Positions 7,626 to 15,736 of a DNA stretch of 23,056 bases are shown here, piece after piece. A program made the translations under genes and the position numbers. Positions within the stretch are counted from its first letter, which is position 1. The number at the start of each line of letters is the position of its first letter. The notes beneath the pieces were generated by a model that saw nothing but the letters and a program-made list of their open reading frames with translations, ran no database searches and was not told where the DNA came from. The stretch spans positions 1 through 23,056 of the forward strand of contig SLIY01000161.1 in the NCBI GenBank assembly GCA_007135385.1. The letters are read 5' to 3'. This stretch comes from Leptolyngbyaceae cyanobacterium CSSed165cm_216. GTDB taxonomy: Bacteria; Cyanobacteriota; Cyanobacteriia; Phormidesmidales; Phormidesmidaceae.

Positions 7626-8008
7626 GGGTAAGAATCCTTGTGATTTCGACTAATGTCTCAGCGATCATACCATTTGGATTTTTGGGCTAAAGCGCCCAAT
7701 CCATGGCAGTAGTTTGCCCTAAATTTGGTCAATGCCAATGAGTGATTGCTGGCTTCAAGTTAGCCTGGGCCACACCAGCCCTATAGCCTCCACTCAAGGG
7801 ACAATCCTAAACAGGATGCACAACTAGAGTGGCACCCTTAGGCCTTATATAACAAAGTTTGTTATCACAGAAAACCTACGCAGGGTAGATTCAAGAAATT
7901 TTATAAAAGGGATTCTACTCTAGAAACGACCTAAATTTAAACGATTTGCTCATAAGAGTTGGCTTGGCTCTGACTTGGGTGAGGCCGGCCCCTTGCCTCT
8001 GGAAATTG
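7626..8008. other. 383-bp gap between gpmI and the ABC-F gene
   Basis: No gene visible. It should hold the gpmI promoter (minus strand) and the 3' region of the ABC-F transcript. It contains a 17-bp palindrome at 7849-7865, AT-rich palindromic runs around 7899-7908 and 7930-7940, and a weak stem GAGGC/GCCTC at 7981-7999 just past the ABC-F stop. Confidence 0.6.
7849..7865. promoter_or_regulatory. 17-bp perfect palindrome upstream of gpmI
   Basis: ATAACAAA-G-TTTGTTAT is a perfect 8-bp inverted repeat around one central base, about 225 bp upstream of the gpmI start. It has no T-tract of a terminator and looks like an operator. Its half-site resembles that at 867-883. Confidence 0.4.
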
Positions 8009-9718
8009 CTAGGACTTAGCTTTAGCCGCTTTTTTTTGTTTTTGCTGCTGCCGCTTGGCCTCAGCTTTTGCTTTACGTTCGGCCTCTAGGGAGGCTTGAC
8101 GAGCCGCCGCCGCTTCTTCTTCCAGTTTATCTAGGTAGTAGTGGTAGTCTCCCCGGTAGAGACGCAGTTCGCCATCGCGAATTTCCACAATCTTGGTGGC
8201 GACTTGGGAAATAAAGTAGCGATCATGGGAGACCAGCAACACAGTGCCATCGTAATGTTGCAGGGCTTCTTCCAACATCTCTTTAGCCGGAATATCCAGA
8301 TGGTTGGTAGGCTCGTCTAGGATCATCAGGTTGGCCGGACGCAGCAGCATTTTGGCCAGGGCTAGCCGCGCCTTTTCACCACCGCTGAGCGCCTTGACCG
8401 ATTTGAAGGCCATATCGCCGCTGAACAAAAACCGCCCCAACAGGGTACGCACCTCTTCATTGGTCCAGTCGGGCACTTCATCATGGACGGTGTCGATCAC
8501 GGTTTTGCTGAGATCCAGCGCTTCGGCTTGGTTCTGCTCAAAATAGCTGGGGATCACGTTGTGCTGGCCCAGTTGCACCTGGCCACCGCTGGGGGGTTCG
8601 AGGCCGGTAATTAAGCGCAGCAGGGTAGATTTGCCAGAGCCATTGTGGCCTAAAAAGGCAATGCGATCGCCCCGTTCTATCAGCAAGTCGGCCCCCAAGA
8701 ACAAAATCTTGTCGTCATAGATATGGGTTAAGTCTTCAATCATCACCACGTCGCGCCCACTGCGAGGGGCGGGGGGAAAACGGAAGTGTAGGGTTTTCGT
8801 GCCAGCCTCTGGGGCTTCAACCCGCTCAACTTTTTCCAGTTGCTTTTCGCGACTTTTGGCCTGGGTACTGCGGGTAGCACTAGCCCGAAAGCGCTCAACA
8901 AAGGCCTGCTGCTTAGCCAATTCCTTTTGCTGGCGTTCAAAAGTGCTAAGCTGAGCTGCCTGATTCTCGAGTTTTTGAGTCAGATAAGCGGTGTAATTCC
9001 CTAGGTATGTGGTGGATACCCCCCGTTCGGTTTCAACAATTTGGGTGCAGAGGCGATCTAAGAACTCTCGGTCGTGGGAGACGATCACCATGGGGGTATT
9101 GAGGCCTTTAAGGTAGCCCTCTAGCCATTCAATGGTGTCGAGATCAAGATGGTTGGTGGGTTCATCCAGCAGAAGCACATCGGGCGCTTGCAACAAAATC
9201 TTGCCTAACCCGATGCGCATTTGCCAGCCACCGCTGAATTCGCTCACTAGGCGATCGCCATCCCCAGGAGCAAAGCCCATTTCTGGAAGAATCTTTTCGA
9301 TCCGGGCTTCAAGACCGTAGCCGTCCATGGCTTCAAACCGTCGCTGATGATCATCCAACTGGTGGATGAGGCGATCCAACTCGTCGGGTTCAGCCTGGGC
9401 CATCAGGGTGGGAATATGATGCAGTTTTGATTGCACCTGGTTGGCTTCGTGGAAGACGGTCCAAAATTCTTCCCGCACCGTATGGTCAGGATTGACCTCA
9501 AACTCCTGGGATAGATAAGCAATTTTTAAATCTGCGGGACGAATGACTGTACCGGTCGTGGGCTCAGTCTTGCCCGTAATAATATTCAGCTGGGTAGACT
9601 TCCCGGCTCCGTTGACCCCCACTAGGCCAATGCGATCCCCAGACTTAACTTCCCAGTTCACATCCTTAAGGACTTCCCCGGTGGGATAAATTTTGCTGAT
9701 GTGCTCTAAACGCAGCAT
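8009..9718 (-). CDS. ABC-F family ATPase (twin ABC domains, no membrane part)
   Basis: 569 residues with two ABC ATPase domains in one chain and no membrane segments, the ABC-F pattern. Domain 1: Walker A GVNGAGKST (34-42), signature FSGGWQMR (161-168), Walker B plus LLLDEPTNHLD (182-192). Domain 2, from about residue 330: Walker A GHNGSGKS, signature LSGGEKAR, then MILDEPTNHLD. The helical linker between them (TQKLENQAAQLSTFERQQKELAKQQ) and the Lys/Ala/Gln-rich C-terminal tail are typical of the Uup/YdiF-like subgroups. ABC-F proteins bind the ribosome and influence translation, and some protect from antibiotics; nothing here suggests a resistance role. GGAG six bases before the ATG supports the start. 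Confidence 0.92.
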   Translation of the reverse strand: MLRLEHISKIYPTGEVLKDVNWEVKSGDRIGLVGVNGAGKSTQLNIITGKTEPTTGTVIRPADLKIAYLSQEFEVNPDHTVREEFWTVFHEANQVQSKLHHIPTLMAQAEPDELDRLIHQLDDHQRRFEAMDGYGLEARIEKILPEMGFAPGDGDRLVSEFSGGWQMRIGLGKILLQAPDVLLLDEPTNHLDLDTIEWLEGYLKGLNTPMVIVSHDREFLDRLCTQIVETERGVSTTYLGNYTAYLTQKLENQAAQLSTFERQQKELAKQQAFVERFRASATRSTQAKSREKQLEKVERVEAPEAGTKTLHFRFPPAPRSGRDVVMIEDLTHIYDDKILFLGADLLIERGDRIAFLGHNGSGKSTLLRLITGLEPPSGGQVQLGQHNVIPSYFEQNQAEALDLSKTVIDTVHDEVPDWTNEEVRTLLGRFLFSGDMAFKSVKALSGGEKARLALAKMLLRPANLMILDEPTNHLDIPAKEMLEEALQHYDGTVLLVSHDRYFISQVATKIVEIRDGELRLYRGDYHYYLDKLEEEAAAARQASLEAERKAKAEAKRQQQKQKKAAKAKS

Positions 9719-9828
9719 GGGGATCTCCAGAGGGGGTGCTTAGTTAAATTCCTTAACAAAGGTTAGCGAAAAAGGGGGTGGGGTTGTCTAGACCCTACCC
9801 ACATTCCCGTTACATCGCCCTAGCCTCC

Positions 9829-9859
9829 GTTGGGGCACAGGCGACTACCTTGCCCCAAC
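9829..9859 (-). terminator. Hairpin between the 9893 gene and the ABC-F gene
   Basis: GTTGGGGC (9829-9836) and GCCCCAAC (9852-9859) form a perfect 8-bp stem with a 15-nt loop, 34 nt beyond the stop at 9893. There is no T-tract, so its action as a terminator is uncertain. Confidence 0.3.
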
Positions 9860-9892
9860 CCCATGCCGCTATTGAGTGGGCCGCCATCACAA

Positions 9893-10306
9893 CTATTTTT
9901 TAATGTCTTTAGCCATTTGACGGAACATATCCAGGTTGGTATCTGTGCGGCGACGGTCGGAATTATTGTCTTTTTTCACCATAGACTCAGATGAGCCCTG
10001 GATATTATCCAGCTTTTGCGCGGTCAAGCCATTTTCCTGCAGGTCTACCCGCAGCGCTTGCATCGAAGAAATTTGCCGAACACTTTCCTTCTCTTCGGTT
10101 TCACCCCGCTTTTTGGCAAACGTGCGCCGTACGGTTTTTGCCGATCGCATAAACTCAATATCGCCATAGCTCTTAGCGTCGTCGGGATCAAGATAGAACG
10201 CTTCTCCAGCCCGTTCAATGATCGGTCGGCTAGGCTGAACGGGACGATCTGACTCCCCTGGGTTCTTAGCCTTGCCACCAAACAATCCACGAATGAATCC
10301 GGTCAT
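9893..10306 (-). CDS. Small basic protein, unknown function
   Basis: 137 residues from the ATG at 10306, chosen over the upstream start at 10327 because AGGAGAGG sits a few bases before it. The sequence begins MTGFIRGLFGGKAKNPGES, a short amphipathic, glycine-rich start, then a central conserved-looking block (AFYLDPDDAKSYGDIEFMR followed by KTVRRTFAKK). A low-complexity, charged C-terminal half ends in DMFRQMAKDIKK. No membrane segment or catalytic motif is visible. The pattern of a short N-terminal tag, an acidic DPDDAK segment and a phosphorylatable-looking KTVRRTF stretch resembles proteins I associate with cyanobacteria generally, but I cannot assign a function. Confidence 0.75.
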   Translation of the reverse strand: MTGFIRGLFGGKAKNPGESDRPVQPSRPIIERAGEAFYLDPDDAKSYGDIEFMRSAKTVRRTFAKKRGETEEKESVRQISSMQALRVDLQENGLTAQKLDNIQGSSESMVKKDNNSDRRRTDTNLDMFRQMAKDIKK

Positions 10307-10451
10307 GAACCTCTCCTGCGTTAACACAATGGATGCAAATCAATGTGAATCCGCCAAGCCGAACTGGCTCGCCCCAAACTAGGGCAACGGGACTCAGCCG
10401 GATTCAGATAAGATTTATTAACCTCTATGTTAACTTTTGTTGGAAGAAAAT

Positions 10452-10469
10452 AGGGAACAAATTTTCCCT
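10452..10469 (-). terminator. Possible terminator of the solute-binding protein gene
   Basis: AGGGAA and TTCCCT arms (6 bp, 6-nt loop) are followed on the minus strand by ATTTTCTTCC. It lies about 60 nt past the stop at 10532. The short stem makes it a weak call. Confidence 0.35.
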
Positions 10470-10531
10470 GGTGGGCACTGAGTACGCTGCGGCATCAGGC
10501 CGCTTCTGGAAAATAGTCCCCCAATAGTGGG

Positions 10532-12304
10532 TTACTCCTGGTCAGCGGTGTCGGCCAGTTGCCAGTCCTTAATGGCCCAGGTGCTGGCATCCCATGGGGT
10601 GAGCTGAACCTGGGCGAGGCGATCACTCACCGCATTGGCCATGGCCCGATGCACCACTGGAATTACAGCCACCTCTTCGGCCAAAATAGTATTCATTTGT
10701 TGAAACAGCTCCATCCGTCGGTCTGGATCTAGCTCTTGCCGGGCTTGCTCCCACAGGCGATCGTACTCGGGATTGCAATAGCGGGCATTATTCGGTTCTT
10801 GCCACTGATTCGCCTGGGAGGCAATTTTATCGCAGGTCCACCAGCCCATGTAAGTGGCAGGATCAGGGCTTTCGTTGCCGATAGAGTAGATTTGCATGTC
10901 GGCATAAAAGTGATTGAGGCTGTTGGTGTCTTGGGGATCGGCGGAAAAGAACTCATCCACCCGCACTCGAGATATTTGCACATCAACCCCTAATTCTTTG
11001 AGACTATCGCTGACGATGGCCTGGGTTTTTTGCCGCACGGGATTGACCGCCGCCTGAAATAAGACCTCTAGGGTAAGGCCGTCTTTCTGGCGGAAGCCAT
11101 CACCGTTGGTGTCTACCCAGCCAGCTTCATCCAACAGGGCTTTGGCGGCATCTAAGTCATAGGTGTAGGTCAGCTCAGGCACCTGGTAAATATCGGGGTC
11201 TACTAAAAGCTGGGCTACGGGCTTACCAGCGGCCCCATACAATTCCTTAGCAATGGTCTCTCGATCAATCGCCAGGTTGATGGCTTGGCGCACTCGCCAG
11301 TCACTGAAATAGGGGTGGGGCACAGTGAGGCTAGCCCGCTCCCCCTCATCGGTGCGGACAAAGGGATTCGCGAAGTTGAGCATAATCCGCTCTACCTTAG
11401 AGCCAAACAGGTTAGTGACTTGGCCCTGGGCATCTACCTTTAGGTCGTCCCAGGCCTCGGCTTCAATTTGTAGGTTGTGGGCGAAATCAGCATTGCCGGC
11501 TTGCAGTACCTCGCGGGCCGCCGCATAGGGGGCAATACCGCCCAAAAGCTCCAGCCGCTTAAAGCCGGGTTGGCCGCCCCAATAGTGACGGTTGGGCTCA
11601 AAAATAATATTGCCTGTCTCAAACCCCACCACCTGATAAGGACCTGTGCCCACGGGCTGCACATTGGCGATCGCCTCTCGAGCCGTTAAGCCGTTGTACT
11701 CTTCAAAAATATGACGTGGTAAGATGCCGCCCGTTTGGCCTATAAACGGTACCGCCCAGGCTGGGTTAGGAGCGTTAAAGGTGATTTGAACGGTGGTGTC
11801 ATCCAGGGCTTCGACTGACTCAACCGCTTCGTAGTACTGGGCTGTGGCCGCAGCTACCTCTGGGTTACTAATGAATTCATAGGTAAAGACCACATCGTCA
11901 GCGGTGAAGGGTTCTCCATCCGTCCAGGTGACATCAGGGCGCAACTCCCAGGTGACGGTGGTGCCGTCTTCGGCCACCCCGCCATTCTCCACCGTGGGAA
12001 TATCCGCCGCTAAAAAGGGGACCAACTCACCCTCTTGGTCAAAGCTGGCGAGGGGCTCATAGGTGATGCGGGCAGCTTCAAAATCTTGATAGCCTGTGGC
12101 CAAGTGAGGATTGAGGGTCACAGCGGCTCGACTGTACAACAACCGCAAGGTATCGGGATCGCGGGCTGGGGCGATCTGGGTCGAGGCGTCTGCATCCGGA
12201 CGGCTATCGGTAACATTGGCCGATTGGCTACAGTTAGTAGTCGCTACCACAACTAGCCCTGCGATCGCGAGCAGCCCAGCTTGACGAAGCCCAAATTTAA
12301 TCAT
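10532..12304 (-). CDS. Peptide-type ABC transporter substrate-binding lipoprotein (SBP_bac_5)
   Basis: 590 residues. An upstream start at 12379 is open, but the ATG at 12304 gives a proper export signal: MIKFGLRQAG, a hydrophobic LLAIAGLVVVA core and a cysteine at residue 22 or so (TTNCSQS). That suggests a lipoprotein, although the residues before the cysteine deviate from the usual L-[AS]-[GA]-C lipobox. The mature part shows the family-5 extracellular solute-binding pattern: LRLLYSRAAVTLNPHLA, YEPLASFDQEGELVPFLA, TWELRPDVTWTDGEPFTADDVVFTYE, AINLAIDRETIAKELYG, ALLDEAGWVDTNGDG, MGWWTCDKI. Such proteins deliver peptides, nickel or other solutes to ABC permeases. No permease or ATPase gene lies nearby, so it is an orphan component. 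Confidence 0.9.
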   Translation of the reverse strand: MIKFGLRQAGLLAIAGLVVVATTNCSQSANVTDSRPDADASTQIAPARDPDTLRLLYSRAAVTLNPHLATGYQDFEAARITYEPLASFDQEGELVPFLAADIPTVENGGVAEDGTTVTWELRPDVTWTDGEPFTADDVVFTYEFISNPEVAAATAQYYEAVESVEALDDTTVQITFNAPNPAWAVPFIGQTGGILPRHIFEEYNGLTAREAIANVQPVGTGPYQVVGFETGNIIFEPNRHYWGGQPGFKRLELLGGIAPYAAAREVLQAGNADFAHNLQIEAEAWDDLKVDAQGQVTNLFGSKVERIMLNFANPFVRTDEGERASLTVPHPYFSDWRVRQAINLAIDRETIAKELYGAAGKPVAQLLVDPDIYQVPELTYTYDLDAAKALLDEAGWVDTNGDGFRQKDGLTLEVLFQAAVNPVRQKTQAIVSDSLKELGVDVQISRVRVDEFFSADPQDTNSLNHFYADMQIYSIGNESPDPATYMGWWTCDKIASQANQWQEPNNARYCNPEYDRLWEQARQELDPDRRMELFQQMNTILAEEVAVIPVVHRAMANAVSDRLAQVQLTPWDASTWAIKDWQLADTADQE

Positions 12305-12919
12305 GGTTTGACCGTATTCAACCCTGAAACGACATCCTGCAGAGAATCGCGCTTTTAATGGTAGACATTCTTGGGCCATTTTGTGGCTTTGGCTACAGCC
12401 TTGAGATAGCCTCCTCTATGTCTAACAGCGAGCCAGGGCACTTTTCCGGAAAATTTACCATGGCTTGAGACAGTCATCCCTGATCGGTCAACCGCCTTGG
12501 TCGACGCCACGCAGGAAACCGTTCACCGGTCAAAATCCACATGCATCAGCCCGTGGTTAAGTAGCCGTGAGCTATAGCTGAGGCTTGACATTTATCTAGC
12601 ATTTACAAAACTTTGATCCTAATTCTTGATCTAATTCAATTTTGATTGCCCCAAGTTGGAGTTTTCGTGGTACCAAATAAGAGGTCGTTTGAAAAGCCAA
12701 AGAGCGTCTCAGGTTATACCTGTGGAATAGGCCAATGTCCTCAAACTTCAGCAGGTTTACTGCCGCTTGGCGGCAAACTATACCTGGGATGACCTTTTTC
12801 AAACAACCTCTAAAGGTGATTAGATTAAATTAATAAAATTAGCTATTCTTATGGGCTAATGGCCCCGCTAACAATTCGGGTGTTGATGAGAGATAACGCG
12901 ACCAGGCTCAGGCAAGATC
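12305..12919. other. 615-bp intergenic region with a MITE-like insertion
   Basis: It separates the divergent solute-binding gene and the coiled-coil gene and must hold both promoters. The only strong feature is the 130-bp element at 12681-12810. A TTGACA at 12585-12590 has no good -10 partner. The AT-rich stretch 12817-12850 right of the element, with TATTCT at 12844-12849, may contain the promoter of the 12920 gene. The open frame 12596-12802 (minus) lies mostly inside the element and is not a credible gene. Confidence 0.6.
12681..12810. mobile_element. 130-bp MITE-like element with TIRs and TAA target duplication
   Basis: The left end GAGGTCGTTTGAAAAG and the right end TTTTTCAAACAACCTC are terminal inverted repeats (14 of 15 from GAGG to GAAAA). 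The flanks are TAA on both sides (12678-12680 and 12811-12813), a 3-bp target duplication. Inside are a perfect hairpin TGCCGC/GCGGCA with a 3-nt loop (about 12760-12774) and a CAGGT/ACCTG palindrome, but no transposase. Ends beginning GAGG and a 3-bp TNA duplication suit IS5-family elements, so this is probably a non-autonomous derivative moved by a transposase elsewhere. It lies 110 bp upstream of the 12920 start. Confidence 0.8.
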
Positions 12920-14419
12920 ATGACTGACACTACTGCTGCTAATCCCGGCCCAGATCCCCAGGATCAGAACATTCCCCAGGCTCAAACATTTCCCGAGGCG
13001 CAAGCCCGTATGCCTCTTGAGGCGGTGAATACACCCCCTGCTGGTGACTGGGAGCCAGTGGTATTGCCGGGGCAAATTACCCTTGACGATCAGAGCGCTG
13101 ATGACAATTCTGAGGTGACATCGGCTGGATTAAGCCCAGCGAATTCTTGCCCTGAAGCACACTTTGAAGCAACTGATTCCCAACCGATTCAGCAATCTTC
13201 TAATGATACAAATGAACTAATTCAATTAATTCAAGATTTAAATCAGTGCAATGACGCCTTGCTCTTGCGAGTCTCGGATCTAGAAGAAGCGTTAGAGCGA
13301 TCGCAGGTGGCCCTGCAAGCCGAAATTGAACGAAACCAGTCTTCGGTGACTGCGGCAGTGCCTCCCACCCCCAGCCAGGATGGACCCGTAGCCCAGCAGA
13401 TTGCCCAGCTCTTAAGTGAATTAGACATTGCTAACGACGGTTTACGTCGCACCACCATCCACAACGAGGCTCTGCAAGCCGAGTTAGAGGTGAACCAGCA
13501 GCGGGTGGCGCAACTGGAACGGGACTGTACGCTGCTGCAGCAACGATTTAACGACAAAGCCAACGCCCTGCAGCAGGCAGAAACCTCCTGTCGCGATCTG
13601 AAATCCCGCCTCCATCGCCAACAGCATTACACTTTGCAGTTTAAGGCCGCTTTAGAAAAGTGCTTAAGTATGGCGGGCGATCGGGAAGGTGGAGCGGGAC
13701 CCATCCTGTCCCCTGAACATAATGTCGCTGAGGCTCACCCCGTAGCTATGCCGAAAACTCAGCAAATTCGCCCTTGGTCAACCAACCAGGCGGTCGCGGC
13801 GGATGCCCCTGCTTTGACCGATTTACTGCGCGGTCTCAGAAATCCCCAGCCCCAGGCGGCAGAGATACCCCTTACACCAGCCTTGCCCAGCCCTCCATCC
13901 CCGGACCCTCTACCCAGCCCCAGTCAAACCGATTCCCCAGCCCCAGAAGCGTCGTTCTGGCTGTCCTCAGACCAATCGGTAGAGTCAGCAGCTCGGCCCT
14001 CCACCCCCCAGGCTGATCCTTGGTTTGAGGAACCCGCCAGTGGCTCTGCGACGGCGGCTCAGACACCAGCAGCCGAACCAGTTAAAGCACCAGCCCCCTC
14101 CCCTGAATTTACCGAGCCCTCCCCTTGGGGGGCTCCTTTAGCCACCCCCTCCCCAGAGCCAATACCACCAGTGGCTGCAGCGGCCCCCACCCCGCCCTTA
14201 GTTGCGCCGCCGCCGGAGGAGGTGATGCCGACTCAAGCCACCCCGCTAGAGACGGCTCCCAGCCCTATCCCAGCGATGGCCTCAGCCGCTCACCGCTCCA
14301 GCCCCGGGGCCTCACGATCGCCATCGCCGCTGGTCTACCCACTGCGATCGCAGAAAAAGATCAAATCCATTGCGGCTGTTGAGTTACCCAGCTTTGGTCG
14401 CAGCCCTCGCCACCGTTAA
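12920..14419 (+). CDS. Coiled-coil and proline-rich protein of unknown function
   Basis: 499 residues, no signal peptide or membrane segment. Residues 1-95 are acidic and probably disordered. About 97-140 and 158-250 form coiled coils (LIQLIQDLNQCNDALLLRVSD; later heptads in ALQAELEVNQQRVAQLERDC), ending with RQQHYTLQFKAALEKCLSM, which reads like a conserved functional patch. From 255 to about 470 it is low-complexity Pro/Ala/Ser. The last 25 residues are basic (LRSQKKIKSIAAVELPSFGR), again a likely conserved short motif. This looks like a scaffold or localisation protein, but I do not recognise a named family. It runs convergently into hetR with 41 bp between the stops. No clear ribosome-binding site precedes the ATG. 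Confidence 0.75.
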   Translation: MTDTTAANPGPDPQDQNIPQAQTFPEAQARMPLEAVNTPPAGDWEPVVLPGQITLDDQSADDNSEVTSAGLSPANSCPEAHFEATDSQPIQQSSNDTNELIQLIQDLNQCNDALLLRVSDLEEALERSQVALQAEIERNQSSVTAAVPPTPSQDGPVAQQIAQLLSELDIANDGLRRTTIHNEALQAELEVNQQRVAQLERDCTLLQQRFNDKANALQQAETSCRDLKSRLHRQQHYTLQFKAALEKCLSMAGDREGGAGPILSPEHNVAEAHPVAMPKTQQIRPWSTNQAVAADAPALTDLLRGLRNPQPQAAEIPLTPALPSPPSPDPLPSPSQTDSPAPEASFWLSSDQSVESAARPSTPQADPWFEEPASGSATAAQTPAAEPVKAPAPSPEFTEPSPWGAPLATPSPEPIPPVAAAAPTPPLVAPPPEEVMPTQATPLETAPSPIPAMASAAHRSSPGASRSPSPLVYPLRSQKKIKSIAAVELPSFGRSPRHR

Positions 14420-14422
14420 TGG

Positions 14423-14468
14423 GTTACTGATAATAAGTTACTGATAATGGGTTTAATGGGTTACTGAT
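14423..14468. repeat. Three copies of a 9-bp repeat at the hetR 3' end
   Basis: GTTACTGAT occurs at 14423-14431, 14437-14445 and 14460-14468. The last copy overlaps the hetR stop codon and its final codons, so the spacer between the convergent genes looks like a local duplication of the end of hetR. Confidence 0.65.
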
Positions 14469-15393
14469 GCCCGACCACCATCTGCAACAGGGTGGGCTCC
14501 CCCCCAGGCTGGTGGTATTTGTCGGCCCAAGCCCGAATCACCTGATCCAACTCCTTCAGCGCCGTCTCCCGGTTCTGCTCAGGAATATCTAATTCCTCCA
14601 GAACCCGCATGGTTCCCGATGCCCGGTTGGCCCATTCCCGCATCATCCGAAAATACTGAGCTGTGTCCTCAACCATGGAATAGAGCCGTTCCTGGTCATC
14701 TTCTGGGGCATAGGACGAGCGCGCCAAACCATAGTAGGAGGCTCCCCAGTAAGCATCAATGCGGGTTACGGTACCAGAATAAATCAGCCGTCGCCGGATA
14801 TGCTCAGCTAAGGCATCGCTGAGCGGTACACATCGCTGAGCCGGTAGGTCATCCTGGGACTTTTCATGCAGAATTTCAATCAGTTCTAGAAATTGGAAAG
14901 AATTGATAATTTGCGCATCTGGACAATCAGCCCCCAGCTTATTCTCCAAATGGGACCGCTCCGCTGGGGCCAGGGAAGTGCCAGATACCCGCGATCGCCC
15001 AGGCCACCAAGGATATCGGTTCAGCCACACATAAGGAAATTGAATCAGATAGCGAGGCTCTTGAGAGCCCAACATTTTCAGCAACTTGCCTTCAGTCAGC
15101 GCCTGGCGCATTTCTTCGACAATCGCTTTTACCCGCTTGGGTTCGATATGGTGCAGGTGCCCAGTCATCCGCAGGTTTTCCCCCTGCTCGACATAGGTCA
15201 TATAGATGGCACACTTGGCTGCTGTCGCGGCCGCATCCAAGAAAGCACCGTGGCGATGCCCCCCCGTGCGCATGGCACTAAAGGCAATGTAAAGCAGAAT
15301 TTGATCGATGGCGCTGGGGCTAAGGCGGCGAATTAACTCCTCGTCTTGAACCGTAGGCAAGGCTTGGGCCGCTGGGGAAAAAGAATCTGCCAT
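14461..15393 (-). CDS. hetR: HetR, master regulator of differentiation and patterning
   Basis: 310 residues from the ATG at 15393; a GTG at 15441 is open but unneeded. The match to HetR as I recall it from Anabaena (299 residues) runs over the whole length: SPSAIDQILLYIAFSAMR, GHRHGAFLDAAATAAKCAIY, NLRMTGHLHHIEPKRVKAI, LTEGKLLKMLGSQEPRYLIQ, PGRSRVSGTS, RRLIYSGTVTRID, APEDDQER, VEDTAQYFRMM, ADKYHQPGG. Numbering is shifted by about +13, so the conserved cysteine (48 in Anabaena) is Cys61. HetR is a DNA-binding dimer with an N-terminal helix-turn-helix unit, a flap and a C-terminal hood that binds RGSGR peptides; the LEELD segment (265-269) reported to contact the peptide is intact. The PatX-like gene lies directly upstream on the same strand, 343 bp away. 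Confidence 0.97.
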   Translation of the reverse strand: MADSFSPAAQALPTVQDEELIRRLSPSAIDQILLYIAFSAMRTGGHRHGAFLDAAATAAKCAIYMTYVEQGENLRMTGHLHHIEPKRVKAIVEEMRQALTEGKLLKMLGSQEPRYLIQFPYVWLNRYPWWPGRSRVSGTSLAPAERSHLENKLGADCPDAQIINSFQFLELIEILHEKSQDDLPAQRCVPLSDALAEHIRRRLIYSGTVTRIDAYWGASYYGLARSSYAPEDDQERLYSMVEDTAQYFRMMREWANRASGTMRVLEELDIPEQNRETALKELDQVIRAWADKYHQPGGEPTLLQMVVGHQ

Positions 15394-15736
15394 CAGAACA
15401 CGATTGAGTACAACATCAATGGCTGGCTCGCGCCATACCACCAGAGAACTACCCGAAACAGGCCATAACTTTAGCCTTATTCAGGTAAAGATTAAAATAA
15501 GTTGTTTAGAGAAACTATAAATATTGGATTGAGTCAGTCCTGAAGCTCAGGCAGTTATACCCATGCCCCAGGCAAAACCTTGGCTAGGTAACTCTGAGGT
15601 CCAATGCCTCAGTCGAGCTTTGGGGTTAACAATCAATATACGCAGATGCACTCTTACCAGTTATACCGCTTTGCTGGTATCTTGAGCGCGCCAAATTCTG
15701 CGACTGGCTTAAAAGAGATGGCCTCTCAGCTATTCC
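15394..15736. other. 343-bp spacer between the PatX-like gene and hetR
   Basis: No gene visible. It should contain the hetR promoter and leader on the minus strand. A -10-like TATAGT (minus strand, 15514-15519) lies in the AT-rich segment 15485-15530 but lacks a good -35. I find no clear NtcA (GTA-N8-TAC) or HetR-type GGGG-N5-CCCC site. Much of the 15604-15930 stretch is open on the plus strand only as the shadow of the PatX-like repeats. Confidence 0.5.

Noticed and set aside
12596..12802. 68-residue minus-strand open frame, possible transposase fragment
   Set aside because: It lies mainly within the 130-bp element, has no transposase motif (no DDE residues) and is too short.
15394..15736. 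NtcA or HetR binding site in front of hetR
   Set aside because: No GTA-N8-TAC or GGGG-N5-CCCC inverted repeat could be found by eye.
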